Below, in pieces: positions 18,125 through 27,234 of a stretch of DNA of 64,000 nucleotides. The stretch covers positions 4,059,525-4,123,524 of the forward strand of contig NZ_CP092282.1 in assembly GCF_024972775.1 (NCBI RefSeq), in the 5' to 3' direction. A model generated the notes under the pieces. That model did no database searches and had not been told where the DNA came from. It saw only the letters and a program-made list of their open reading frames with translations. A program made the position numbers and the translations under genes. Position 1 is the first letter of the stretch. Each line of letters starts with the position of its first letter. The stretch is from Dehalobacter sp. DCM. Its GTDB lineage: Bacteria > Bacillota > Desulfitobacteriia > Desulfitobacteriales > Syntrophobotulaceae.

Positions 18125-19271
18125 GACAGGGGATACCGCCGAACGGTATAGAGACAGTATTGTTATTTTCTTTAATGATGAGCGTAAAGCACTCAGTACC
18201 TCCCATCTCAACGGCGGATATCGTGACGATTTGAAATATGTCTTCAACCATAACATCAATTCCGGAATGGGAATGAAACAAGACATAACCTGCGATAACT
18301 ATGAAGAACACATGAGACTTCTGGCCAACGAATTGGGGCTGGACCCCAATGCCTCAGCGGGGCTTCTGACGGCAGCCTCAATGGAAAACGCAGCCATCCG
18401 CAGTGAAACATATGAGGATCTAACCGTGACCGCCATCGTCACCGGCGGTGTCGTCATGAACGGCGGCCGGGTGGGTGATCCTGCGTTCTTTCATGAACGA
18501 CAGGGGGAAACCGTTGAAATTAAACACGGGACAATCAATATTCTCTTGTATATTGACGCCAATTTACCAGCAGAAACCATGACCCGAGCCTTAATGACCT
18601 GTACGGAAGCAAAAACCGCCGCGCTGCAGGAACTCCTTGCCGGGAGCTGTTACTCCCGTGGACTGGCCACCGGGTCCGGTACGGATGGCGCCGTTATTAT
18701 CTGTAACAGCAAATCACCTTCACGACTGATTTACGCCGGTAAGCACAGCAAGCTAGGCGAACTGATCGGACGGACGGTCAAGGAGGCTGTGAAAGAAGCA
18801 CTTCGTCTCGAAACTAACCTGTGTCCCGAAAGCCAGTTCAGCATGCTGAAACGTCTTTGTCGTTTCGGAGTGACCGCAGAAACCATTTGGCAAAAATACG
18901 CAGCATCCCCGGGAAGCGAAATTTCCCAGGGATGTCGATCTTTGAGCGATAACAATACTCTCGATAAACCGATATTTCTTAAGACATTAAGTCATCTGGA
19001 CCGCCAAGAAGAACTGGTCTTGCTGACCAGTTTCTACGTCCACCTGATTGATCAGATGGACTGGCAACTACTGCCGCCGCATTTGGCAGTAACTGAAGGG
19101 AAAAACATAATTCGCCGCATAGAAGACCGCTATGCATTAGCACATGACTCCCTCGATCAATTAAGCGGCTCCAGCCTCGCTGGCTCGATTGCTAATACTG
19201 TGACAGCGATGATTGCCTGCTTTGTATTAACAATAGCCAAGCTCATTCGCACAGTTGAAACATCAGATTAA
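18105..19271 (+). CDS. cbiZ: adenosylcobinamide amidohydrolase CbiZ with C-terminal extension
   Basis: Protein of 388 residues from a TTG at 18105 (GGAGGGG 5 nt upstream), overlapping the ATPase gene by 20 nt. The CbiZ domain covers about residues 25-240, with STSHLNGGYR, VFNHNI, the TAIVTGGVVMNGGRVGDPA block and GSGTDGAVI. CbiZ removes the aminopropanol side chain of adenosylcobinamide to give adenosylcobyric acid, allowing salvage and remodelling of imported corrinoids. The last 150 residues are additional and end in a hydrophobic helix (TVTAMIACFVLTIAKLI). Operon position after btuFCD and the riboswitch agrees with this role. Confidence 0.93.
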   Translation: MRLWTFETGDTAERYRDSIVIFFNDERKALSTSHLNGGYRDDLKYVFNHNINSGMGMKQDITCDNYEEHMRLLANELGLDPNASAGLLTAASMENAAIRSETYEDLTVTAIVTGGVVMNGGRVGDPAFFHERQGETVEIKHGTINILLYIDANLPAETMTRALMTCTEAKTAALQELLAGSCYSRGLATGSGTDGAVIICNSKSPSRLIYAGKHSKLGELIGRTVKEAVKEALRLETNLCPESQFSMLKRLCRFGVTAETIWQKYAASPGSEISQGCRSLSDNNTLDKPIFLKTLSHLDRQEELVLLTSFYVHLIDQMDWQLLPPHLAVTEGKNIIRRIEDRYALAHDSLDQLSGSSLAGSIANTVTAMIACFVLTIAKLIRTVETSD

Positions 19272-19305
19272 TGATACACCCACTGGCCGTTCACTCTCAA
19301 GGCTT

Positions 19306-20454
19306 TCATTCCTCTACATCCTGATAGGCGATCCGGCTGTACTCGTATACGTAATTGACGAATTTCTGGAACGCCAGGTGGCCATAATTGGGGTCAAAGC
19401 CAAACATCGAACCGACGCGGCAATCCTTGTAGCGTTCCACCCAATCCTTGGCAATCCTTTGAAGTTCGTTATCCGTAGCGTCGAGAGGAATTGGAGGATT
19501 CCCTACGCCGATAACAATTGGCTGATCTTTATACTTTTGAGCCAGCATATCCTGGTTATTAATCGCCGGTTGACCGCACCAGATATCAACACCCGCTTCA
19601 ATAAAGACGGGAACAAGCAACTCCGCTTTGCCGCAACTATGATGTTCATAATACAGGCCGCGCTTATGTGCAGACTCCACGAGACGCTTCAAATATGGCA
19701 ACAGCATTTCCCTCGCAGTATCTGCCGAAAAGAAGGGCCCGTTCTGATGCGCCCAATCATCATGCACATATACACAGTCAAAATCGAAACGGTCAGCCAT
19801 TCTTCCAATATAGTCATCATAAAAATTGCAGAGCTTATCAAAGAATCGATGAACGCCTTCTTTCTGGTCGTCATCAATAAGGGCCATGGCCGCGTTATCG
19901 ACATCCATCAGACACATCAGCCGTTCCCAAAGGCTCATCTGAATCCCCAATTCAGTTAATTTATCTATTTTAAGATAACTTTGGTTTTCTTCTTTATAGA
20001 GCTCCCAATCTAAGTCGTCTAGGTTTGGCAGAGAAACGTAATCCTCCCATCGGTTGATATCTTTAATTTTTGGATTTCCCGGTCTTACGGTCGCACCGGA
20101 AATATCATATTCCCACTCCCAGTCCAGATCGAACCAGCTGCTATGCATGACTTTGGGGAAGGTGTCATAATCAACACTCGGACCGCCGTCAAAAATTTGG
20201 TGATTGGCCACATTATCCGGATTAATTCTCGGTCTGAACTGACACTGATCGCAGAAAACCCACCCTGTTGAGGGAATCCAATAGGGTTTCTTCCCCTCAA
20301 ACAATAGCCTCCAGTTCTCCTTTACTGATATGGGGCGGTTGAATTTCGGGCTTTCCGGTATGGTGATTTGCTTTCCAACAACCGCAAATCTTTCTATACC
20401 TGGATACATCCCAACAACTTCAAACTCCGTTGGACTAAACGCCAGTCTTGCCAT
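19306..20454 (-). CDS. uroporphyrinogen decarboxylase-family methyltransferase (corrinoid-dependent type)
   Basis: Protein of 382 residues from the ATG at 20454, which is 8 nt from a GGAGG site; the ATG two codons earlier is too close. It belongs to the UroD/MtaA superfamily but with a zinc-type HHSCG motif as in methyltransferases, not haem enzymes. A DDWAHQNGPFFS segment lines the active site. The next gene encodes its likely partner, a corrinoid protein. Such pairs move a methyl group from a methylated substrate (methoxyaromatic, methylamine or similar) to the corrinoid. The substrate cannot be told from sequence. Methyltransferase II and the activating ATPase are absent nearby. Confidence 0.85.
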   Translation of the reverse strand: MARLAFSPTEFEVVGMYPGIERFAVVGKQITIPESPKFNRPISVKENWRLLFEGKKPYWIPSTGWVFCDQCQFRPRINPDNVANHQIFDGGPSVDYDTFPKVMHSSWFDLDWEWEYDISGATVRPGNPKIKDINRWEDYVSLPNLDDLDWELYKEENQSYLKIDKLTELGIQMSLWERLMCLMDVDNAAMALIDDDQKEGVHRFFDKLCNFYDDYIGRMADRFDFDCVYVHDDWAHQNGPFFSADTAREMLLPYLKRLVESAHKRGLYYEHHSCGKAELLVPVFIEAGVDIWCGQPAINNQDMLAQKYKDQPIVIGVGNPPIPLDATDNELQRIAKDWVERYKDCRVGSMFGFDPNYGHLAFQKFVNYVYEYSRIAYQDVEE

Positions 20455-20498
20455 AATCATATCCTCCTCGAAATATAATTTTATAGTTTTGTTATTTT

Positions 20499-21134
20499 CT
20501 ACAAAGATTTAACCAGCTCAACCGCTTTGACAGCAGCACTGCCGGCATCGGGAGCAAATCCATCGGCACCGATTTCAACGGCGTATTCCTGGGTCACCGG
20601 CGCGCCACCGACGATCACTTTGAAACCGGTCAGGCTGCTGCCTTTGATGGTCTGGACCGCTTCTTTCAGGGCTGGCATCGTCGTGGTCAGAAGACCGGAA
20701 CAGGCGACTAAGGTCACATTCTGGTTTTCTTTGATCGCTTCGATCCATCTTTTTGCCGGAACGTCAACACCCAGATCGACCATGGTGAAGCCGGCGCTTT
20801 CGATCATCATGGAAACCAGGTTCTTGCCGATATCATGCAGGTCGCCTGCAACGGTTCCGATAATGCAGGTGCCTAAAGAGTTGGAACTGTCCCCAGCCAT
20901 TAACGGTTTTAAAACGTCAACGCCTTTAGCCATGGCTTTAGCAGCCATCAGCATTTCCGGAACAAAGATTTCGCCGGTGGAGAATTTGTCGCCGACAACG
21001 CTCATGGAATCAACCATGCCTTGGAGAATGTCTTTCGCCGCGCTGCCTTCATCCAAAGCTTCCTGTACCAGTCCTGGTACCAGTTTCGTTTTTCCTGCTT
21101 TTACCATTGACTTGACTTCATTGATTTTTGCCAT
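20499..21134 (-). CDS. corrinoid protein (MtaC/MttC-like B12-binding)
   Basis: Protein of 211 residues from the ATG at 21134 (GAGGAGG upstream); a TTG eight codons earlier lies over that site. Residues 1-80 are the helical B12-cap domain (LVQEALDEGS, FVPEMLMAAKAM). The B12 domain has the base-off motif GDLHDIGKNLV (DxHxxG), followed by a Rossmann fold with DLGVDVP and GGAPVTQEYA. It carries the methyl group between methyltransferases. It is encoded directly upstream of the UroD-type methyltransferase, gap about 45 nt. Confidence 0.93.
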   Translation of the reverse strand: MAKINEVKSMVKAGKTKLVPGLVQEALDEGSAAKDILQGMVDSMSVVGDKFSTGEIFVPEMLMAAKAMAKGVDVLKPLMAGDSSNSLGTCIIGTVAGDLHDIGKNLVSMMIESAGFTMVDLGVDVPAKRWIEAIKENQNVTLVACSGLLTTTMPALKEAVQTIKGSSLTGFKVIVGGAPVTQEYAVEIGADGFAPDAGSAAVKAVELVKSL

Positions 21135-21313
21135 TTTCTTTAAGTCCTCCTCTTTCAATAAATTAATATATTAAATTTCTATTGGAATCCGTGATATATA
21201 CTTTTATATTGGCACTTAAGTTCGGGATCGTGTATTCGCGTTTATATTTTCTGACCGAATTTGCCTTCTCTGAAAACGTCATTGAGCAGCATAAACACCG
21301 CCAAGCTTTTTAA

Positions 21314-22537
21314 TCAAAGACTTTCATGTATTGCTTTTGCTCTTTTTGCTGTCACCAGCTTCAAGACAATAGACGCAGCGACGCCAACCAGTGCAATTAC
21401 CAGCATAAACAAACTGAGTTTGCTCCAATCGCCGCCGAAAGATTGCACCATCGGGCCGGTAAACGTATTACCGACGATACCCCCGAGATTTGCTCCCAAG
21501 TTAATGATTCCCATTGTCGCCGCGACCGTTTCCGGCCGGGTCGCTGTTCCAGGAGCCATTGTGAATAGGGCCGGCGGCACAAATTGATTGACGATACCGA
21601 AGATCAGGATGAAAGGCACAATTGCGGACACGGATGAGAACCGAAACAGGAAGAAGAAGAAAACGGTGGAAAGAGCCATGATCGTGATCAGGAAGGTGCT
21701 ATGGTTTTTGTTTTTAATCCGATTCAAGACCAAACCAACAAGAACACCACCGACGATCATCCCCCATGTGCCAAAGCTTGTGACCTTATTGGCTGTCACC
21801 AAATCCAAACCCAGAAATGTTGTCAGATAAGTCGGGTAAAAACCGGAATATCCGACGGAAGGCCATGAATAGGCAAAGAAGATAAGCCCCAGCAGCCAGG
21901 CCCCAGGCGATTTAAAGCCTTCCCAGACAGAAAACTTTTCCAAAGGCTGCAACGATTTCGGTTCATTCGCGCCCTCGCCTTCTTTCGGAACCCGAATAAC
22001 CAGCGCAAAGATAATCCCCATAAGCACAAGCAAAGCAGTGATCAGCCAGAAGGAGCCACGCCAGCCATAGCCCGGAACAATAATATTGGTTAAATTTAGG
22101 ATGATTAACATCCCAATGGAGACCCAAAGGGTAAAAATTCCCATCGGGAACCCACGCTTCTCAGCTGGAAACCACATCGCGATTATGGCGGGTATGACAA
22201 TACTAATCAACCCGTAACCGAGACCTTCAATCAAACGGCTGATGACCAGCATGGTGAAGCTACCGGAGATCACCCCGAGAATATTTCCAACCAGAGCAAA
22301 AGCTACGGAAAGCAAACCGGCATTCTTCACCCCCACTTTTTGAATAATTGCACCGCCAGGAAGGGCAATAATTGTACTAGAAAGCGCGAACGCCGTCATA
22401 ACCAAACCGATGACTGCAATGCCCACTTTATAATCCTGCATGAGCAGAACCATAATTGGCGGGATTTTAAATAATCCCATCGTGAAAACAAGTCCGGTTA
22501 AAATCGCAATGACCACCATTAACCATGCCTTTTTCAT
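21314..22537 (-). CDS. MFS transporter
   Basis: Protein of 407 residues with twelve predicted helices. The loop 2-3 motif is modified (GGAIIQKVGVKNAG, similar to the usual GxLaDrxGrr). A central charged loop (VPKEGEGANEPKSLQP) joins the two halves. It is probably an importer for the substrate of the methyltransferase pair downstream, or an exporter of its product. It is divergent from the PucR-like regulator, which suggests that this regulator controls the set. An AGGAGTGAAAG site precedes the ATG. Confidence 0.88.
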   Translation of the reverse strand: MKKAWLMVVIAILTGLVFTMGLFKIPPIMVLLMQDYKVGIAVIGLVMTAFALSSTIIALPGGAIIQKVGVKNAGLLSVAFALVGNILGVISGSFTMLVISRLIEGLGYGLISIVIPAIIAMWFPAEKRGFPMGIFTLWVSIGMLIILNLTNIIVPGYGWRGSFWLITALLVLMGIIFALVIRVPKEGEGANEPKSLQPLEKFSVWEGFKSPGAWLLGLIFFAYSWPSVGYSGFYPTYLTTFLGLDLVTANKVTSFGTWGMIVGGVLVGLVLNRIKNKNHSTFLITIMALSTVFFFFLFRFSSVSAIVPFILIFGIVNQFVPPALFTMAPGTATRPETVAATMGIINLGANLGGIVGNTFTGPMVQSFGGDWSKLSLFMLVIALVGVAASIVLKLVTAKRAKAIHESL

Positions 22538-22631
22538 TCTTTCACTCCTATTTTTAAATTTTCTTTCATTATAGAAATAAAATAATTTTCTGATAATCCG
22601 TTAGAATGCTTGTTTTTTAAGCTTAAATCAC

Positions 22632-22647
22632 TACAATATGTATTGTA
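22632..22647 (+). promoter_or_regulatory. palindrome ahead of the PucR-like gene, candidate operator
   Basis: TACAATATGTATTGTA: arms of 7 bp with a TG centre, 14 nt before the ribosome site (AGGAGG, 22661-22666) of the regulator gene and in the divergent intergenic region shared with the MFS gene. Confidence 0.5.
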
Positions 22648-22674
22648 TGACTCAATGTATAGGAGGCCTTTGTT

Positions 22675-24231
22675 TTGTTATTGGACGGCGCATTGCTGAA
22701 ATACCAATTATCCAAGGAATTCGACTTTGTTTATCATGAACATACGCCGGATATAAAGGTTGATCGTCCTATCTTTTTTGAAAATGCCAAAACGATTTCC
22801 GGCCATATTGTGCTGATCAGCGAAAGCGATGATATACAAATTGTACAAACATTTCCAGATGTGGTTTTCATCTGCCTTCATTCCATTGATTCTGTGATCT
22901 GCAATAAAAAAAACAATTATATTGTTATCAATAACGCAACGACTAACGCCAAAGTCTTTAACGCCTTATTGGACATCTTTGAGAAGTTCAATACCTGGGA
23001 AAAGAAAATGAACCATGCCATTAATCAATTTGCAGGGTTCACTGTGCTGATCGATTCCTGCGACGATATCCTGGATGATCCGCTCGCTCTGATCGATAAT
23101 CATTTCAATTATGTGGGCTATTCGAGAAAATTAGCTCGGGAAAATGGCTTTGAAACAAAATATGTCGATCAAAATTTCTGTCTGCCTTTGGATAGTGTCA
23201 ATCAATTTAATGCCATGTCGGACTTCAAAGAACTAGAAAAGATAAAAAATGTCTTTCAGTATACGTGTATTGAGCACATGCTCCACAAAAATATTTACTT
23301 CAACAATACTTATGTGGGAAGGCTAGCTCTTCCCTGCACATCCAACGAGGAGAAAAACGCGTATTACCGCTCTATCCTCAATCATATTTCCGAATATATT
23401 GAACTTCTTTATTCCCGATACGGTTCATTTAAAAAGGACCGGCTATCCCAGAATCTGATCAATGAGCTGTTAGCCCAAATTATTGAAGGAAAAAATATCG
23501 ACCTGAATAGATTAATCAAGCTATTCACAATGAGCAGTCACCAAGTCGGTGATGAGTATTATTTGATTCAATTAAAGACAAATTTCACCAAAGACGCTCA
23601 AATCCAAAGCGAGTATATGGCTCAACAATTCGAGCTTCATTGGCCAGGAATCTGCTGTATCATCAAGGATTCTTATCTCTTACTCTTAGTTAATATCACG
23701 CTTTACAATAAACTCATGCGTAAAGAATTTTTTCAGGAACTTGCCTGCTTTTTGAGGGAAAGCTTGCTGATCGCCGGAATTAGCAGAAAGTTTACTAATT
23801 TTGAACATCTCAAATCCGCCCTTGCCCAGACTGCAATTGCGATCAAGTTGGGCGGGATCAAGGATCCGACTTACTGGTATTTTAAATTTGATGATTATTC
23901 TTTTGACTACCTGCTGCGCTACGGCCAAGGGGACTTTATCCCTGATCAAATCTGTTGCAGGCCACTGGTGACCCTCAAGAACTATGATGAGAAAGAAAAT
24001 ACACCCTATTTTAACACCCTGTATGTGTTTGTTAAGAACAGGTATAATGCCGTAGCAGCGGCGAAAAAACTCTATATTGCCCGAAGTTCCTTTTTGAACA
24101 GGCTGGAAAGAATTATAGCTCTGACCCATTTTGATCTGGATAACTGGGAAGAACGTCTCTATCTTGAACTTTCCTATTTGATCTATTTTAAATATGAGAA
24201 AGAAACCCAAATCACAGTGAGTGAAAAATAG
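22675..24231 (+). CDS. PucR/CdaR-type transcriptional regulator
   Basis: Protein of 518 residues from a TTG at 22675 with AGGAGG 8 nt upstream. The N-terminal half resembles the PucR sensory region, the middle has a GGDEF-like degenerate domain common in this family, and the C-terminus has the PucR helix-turn-helix: FVKNRYNAVAAAKKLYIARS and FLNRLERI. Members activate catabolic genes when a substrate is present. It is divergent from the MFS, corrinoid protein and methyltransferase genes, the likely targets. A terminator shared with clpX follows. Confidence 0.85.
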   Translation: MLLDGALLKYQLSKEFDFVYHEHTPDIKVDRPIFFENAKTISGHIVLISESDDIQIVQTFPDVVFICLHSIDSVICNKKNNYIVINNATTNAKVFNALLDIFEKFNTWEKKMNHAINQFAGFTVLIDSCDDILDDPLALIDNHFNYVGYSRKLARENGFETKYVDQNFCLPLDSVNQFNAMSDFKELEKIKNVFQYTCIEHMLHKNIYFNNTYVGRLALPCTSNEEKNAYYRSILNHISEYIELLYSRYGSFKKDRLSQNLINELLAQIIEGKNIDLNRLIKLFTMSSHQVGDEYYLIQLKTNFTKDAQIQSEYMAQQFELHWPGICCIIKDSYLLLLVNITLYNKLMRKEFFQELACFLRESLLIAGISRKFTNFEHLKSALAQTAIAIKLGGIKDPTYWYFKFDDYSFDYLLRYGQGDFIPDQICCRPLVTLKNYDEKENTPYFNTLYVFVKNRYNAVAAAKKLYIARSSFLNRLERIIALTHFDLDNWEERLYLELSYLIYFKYEKETQITVSEK

Positions 24232-24233
24232 TT

Positions 24234-24255
24234 AAGGCGCCAAATTGGCGCCTTT
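24234..24255. terminator. bidirectional terminator between the PucR-like gene and clpX
   Basis: AAGGCGCC AAATT GGCGCCTTT: 8-bp arms, short loop, A-T tails on both sides. It lies between two convergent genes (stops at 24231 and 24283). Confidence 0.8.
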
Positions 24256-24282
24256 CATTTTGGGATTCAATATCCTGATAGC

Positions 24283-25536
24283 TTATGCTGATTCTTCTTT
24301 TTTGTTATTAACGGTCACCAATTCCGGCTCGATTCGTTGGAGAATCGTATCCTTAGTGACAATACATTTGCTGACATCGGAGCGCGTGGGAATGTCATAC
24401 ATCACATTGAGCATGACTTCCTCCATGATTGCCCGAAGTCCCCTGGCACCCGTATTTCGACGAATGGCTTCTTCCGCTATGGCTCTGAGCGCATCGTCCT
24501 TGAACTCCAAAGCAACGCCATCCATCTCCAGAAGCTTTTCATACTGTTTCACCAACGCATTTTTCGGCTGGGTGAGGATGTTGACCAAGGCATCCTGATC
24601 CAGCGCATCCAGCGTGACGATGACTGGGAGTCTTCCAACAAATTCTGGAATAAGCCCAAATTTCAGAAGGTCAACAGGCAGAATCTGCCTGAGGGTTTCC
24701 CCAACGTTTTTCTCCGTTTTCTTCTGAACGTCCGCTCCAAAACCCATCACTTTCTTACCGATGCGATTCTGAATGATTTTGTCGATGCCATCAAATGCGC
24801 CGCCGACAATAAACAAAATATTGGTGGTATCAAGCTGTATAAATTCTTGATGTGGATGTTTGCGTCCCCCCTGAGGCGGCACACTGGCAACTGTTCCCTC
24901 CAATATTTTCAAGAGAGCTTGCTGCACCCCTTCACCGGAAACATCTCTGGTGATTGAGGGGTTCTCCGATTTTCGAGCAATCTTATCGATCTCGTCAATA
25001 TAGATAATCCCTCTCTCCGCCCGCTCGATATCATAATCTGCTGCTTGAATCAGCTTTAAGAGGATATTTTCTACATCTTCGCCGACATAACCGGCTTCAG
25101 TGAGTGAGGTCGCATCCGCGATGGCGAAAGGTACATTGAGCACCTTGGCTAAGGTCGACGCTAAGAGCGTTTTTCCCGAACCGGTAGGTCCCAGCATAAC
25201 GATGTTTGACTTTTGAAGTTCAACATCATCGACTTTCATGCCAATGCTAATCCGTTTATAATGATTGTAAACGGCTACCGACAATGCTTTCTTTGCTTCA
25301 TCCTGACCAACAACATATTGATCAAGGATACTTCTGATTTCTTTCGGTTTGGGGATTTCTCCAATTTCTGATCCCGAATCATCCTGGAGTTCCTCTTCGA
25401 TGATTTCATTACAGAGTTCGATGCATTCGTCACAGATGTAGACACCCGGACCTGCAACCAATTTTTTGACCTGCTCCTGAGTTTTACCGCAAAATGAACA
25501 CTTCAGCTGGTTCTTCTCATCATTAAATTTAGCCAT
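24283..25536 (-). CDS. clpX: ClpX ATPase subunit of Clp protease
   Basis: Protein of 417 residues, the normal length. The N-terminal zinc domain has Cys13, Cys16, Cys35 and Cys38. The AAA+ part has Walker A GPTGSGKT (116-123), Walker [11 protein letters not shown], and the GYVGEDVE pore loop. The IGF-type loop that docks to ClpP appears as IGKKVMGFG, so it should still bind ClpP. ClpX unfolds substrates for ClpP. It follows tig with a 136-nt gap where clpP is usually found, but clpP is not there. A GGGGTGAG site precedes the ATG. Confidence 0.98.
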   Translation of the reverse strand: MAKFNDEKNQLKCSFCGKTQEQVKKLVAGPGVYICDECIELCNEIIEEELQDDSGSEIGEIPKPKEIRSILDQYVVGQDEAKKALSVAVYNHYKRISIGMKVDDVELQKSNIVMLGPTGSGKTLLASTLAKVLNVPFAIADATSLTEAGYVGEDVENILLKLIQAADYDIERAERGIIYIDEIDKIARKSENPSITRDVSGEGVQQALLKILEGTVASVPPQGGRKHPHQEFIQLDTTNILFIVGGAFDGIDKIIQNRIGKKVMGFGADVQKKTEKNVGETLRQILPVDLLKFGLIPEFVGRLPVIVTLDALDQDALVNILTQPKNALVKQYEKLLEMDGVALEFKDDALRAIAEEAIRRNTGARGLRAIMEEVMLNVMYDIPTRSDVSKCIVTKDTILQRIEPELVTVNNKKEESA

Positions 25537-25672
25537 TCATGCTCACCCCTTTACCTGAGAATTCCTCTGCGTTTTAAATTAAGTTCTTTCATTTTCCTCC
25601 ATGTCGGTATTCTCTGTATCGGTGTTAGTAATACCGTCTCCGGGTATAATGTTTTCCTCTAATATTCTACGC

Positions 25673-26977
25673 TTACTCGGCAGTCTCCTGCCCATCGCCG
25701 TTGTTTTTAATTAAGAAATCGACAGTCTTTTCGGAGATCAATCCGGCTTTGAAATAATTCAGTTCACCGCGTGCCTCCAGCGCCGCTTTCAGTTCTTCCG
25801 GCGTGCGTCCGTACTGCTCGGCAAGTTTTACAATTTCAGCTTCTACCTCTTCATCACTGACGTCAATACCTTCTTTTTTGCTGATTGCTTCAATAACAAG
25901 CTCTGTTTTCAAGCCATCTCTAGCCTGTAGATCAAAGTTTGCTCTCATTGCTTCCTTGTTGCTGTTGAGATATTGCATATACTGTTCTAATGATATCCCT
26001 TGATAAGAAAGGTTTTGTTGAAGGTCTTGTAAAAGCCCGTCAATACGTTCCTGAACCATGCCTTCCGGAAGTTCACACACCGCTTTTTCAACAACCGCTT
26101 TAATGATTTCTGCCTTGTATTCATTATCGCGTTTACCTTGAGCCGCCAGTGCCATTTTTTCCTTAATATCCTGCTTTAATTCATCAAGAGTTTCAAATTC
26201 ACTGATATCCTTGGCAAACTCATCGTCAAGGGTCGCAATCAATTTACGCTTGATCCCGTTGATTTTGACTTTAAACATGGCATCTTTTCCGGCCAGTTCT
26301 TGACTGTGATATTCCTCCGGAAACTTAACGTTGATTTCTAGTTCCTGGCCATTCTTCGCACCAATTAATTGTTCTTCAAAACCGGGGATAAATGTACCGG
26401 AACCAATGGTTAATTCATGATTCTCGCCTTTACCGCCTTCAAAAGGTACATCGCCTAAAAATCCTTCGAAATCAATAATGGCAATATCCTTGTCGATAAC
26501 TTCACCGTCTTCGACCGGCATCAGTGTCGCATGTCTATTCTGACGGCGTTCCAGTTCTTCGGCCACTTGCTCTTCGGTAATTTCAACCGGTTGTTTTTTG
26601 ACTTCAAGACCGGTATATTGTCCCAACTCAACGTCGGGCTTCGTTTCAACAGTAACCTTAAAGATCAAGTCCTTATCTTCCTCAAACTGAACGATCTGCA
26701 AAGACGGACGAGAGACCGGTGTGATCGAATTTTCCTGATAGGCTTCAAACATAGCAGGATAGGATAATTTCTCAAGAACATCGTTTTTGATTTGTTCCTT
26801 ATCAACATACCTTTCTATTATATGCTTGGGGGCTTTTCCTTTGCGAAAACCAGGTATGTTCATTCCCTGCCCGGCCCTTCTTATTGTCCGGTCGAAGGCG
26901 GCTGAAACTTCTTCAACGCCAATCGTGATTTCCAATTCATACGCATTTTTACTCTTCTTTTCAACTGTAACTGACAT
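25673..26977 (-). CDS. tig: trigger factor
   Basis: Protein of 434 residues. The ribosome-binding signature GFRKGKAP is at 43-50, the FKBP-type prolyl isomerase domain covers about 150-245 (GEVIDKDIAIIDFEGFLGDVPFEGG region), and a long helical chaperone domain follows to the end. It binds nascent chains at the ribosome exit. Its usual neighbours clpP-clpX follow; here only clpX is present. An AAGGAGGAG site lies before the ATG. Confidence 0.97.
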   Translation of the reverse strand: MSVTVEKKSKNAYELEITIGVEEVSAAFDRTIRRAGQGMNIPGFRKGKAPKHIIERYVDKEQIKNDVLEKLSYPAMFEAYQENSITPVSRPSLQIVQFEEDKDLIFKVTVETKPDVELGQYTGLEVKKQPVEITEEQVAEELERRQNRHATLMPVEDGEVIDKDIAIIDFEGFLGDVPFEGGKGENHELTIGSGTFIPGFEEQLIGAKNGQELEINVKFPEEYHSQELAGKDAMFKVKINGIKRKLIATLDDEFAKDISEFETLDELKQDIKEKMALAAQGKRDNEYKAEIIKAVVEKAVCELPEGMVQERIDGLLQDLQQNLSYQGISLEQYMQYLNSNKEAMRANFDLQARDGLKTELVIEAISKKEGIDVSDEEVEAEIVKLAEQYGRTPEELKAALEARGELNYFKAGLISEKTVDFLIKNNGDGQETAE

Positions 26978-27135
26978 GTCGCTCCTCCTTGGAATTTACG
27001 TAAACTCTTATATTATATTTATTATTATCAGCATTTGCGTTCCAAGATATTCTAACCTATTTTGCTGAATGCCAAACTTGACCTAATCAATAATTTGCAA
27101 ATAAATCCAACCCATGATTCTGATTAATACGGCTA

Positions 27136-27164
27136 GAAAGGGGAAACATCTGTCTCCCCTTTTT
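27136..27164. terminator. terminator between tig and the GT28 gene
   Basis: AAAGGGGA ... TCCCCTTT stem (27137-27144 with 27157-27164 approximately) with a loop of about 11 nt and T-rich ends on both strands. It closes the minus-strand glycolipid synthase gene that ends at 27235. Confidence 0.7.
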
Positions 27165-27234
27165 CAGTAAACCCGATATTTGACTTAATAATATTATCAG
27201 AACTTGGATAAAGAATCAAGAAAAACAAATGTTT

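Noticed and set aside
25590-25672. Remnant of clpP after tig
   Set aside because: Frames here give only short, low-complexity peptides with none of the ClpP motifs.
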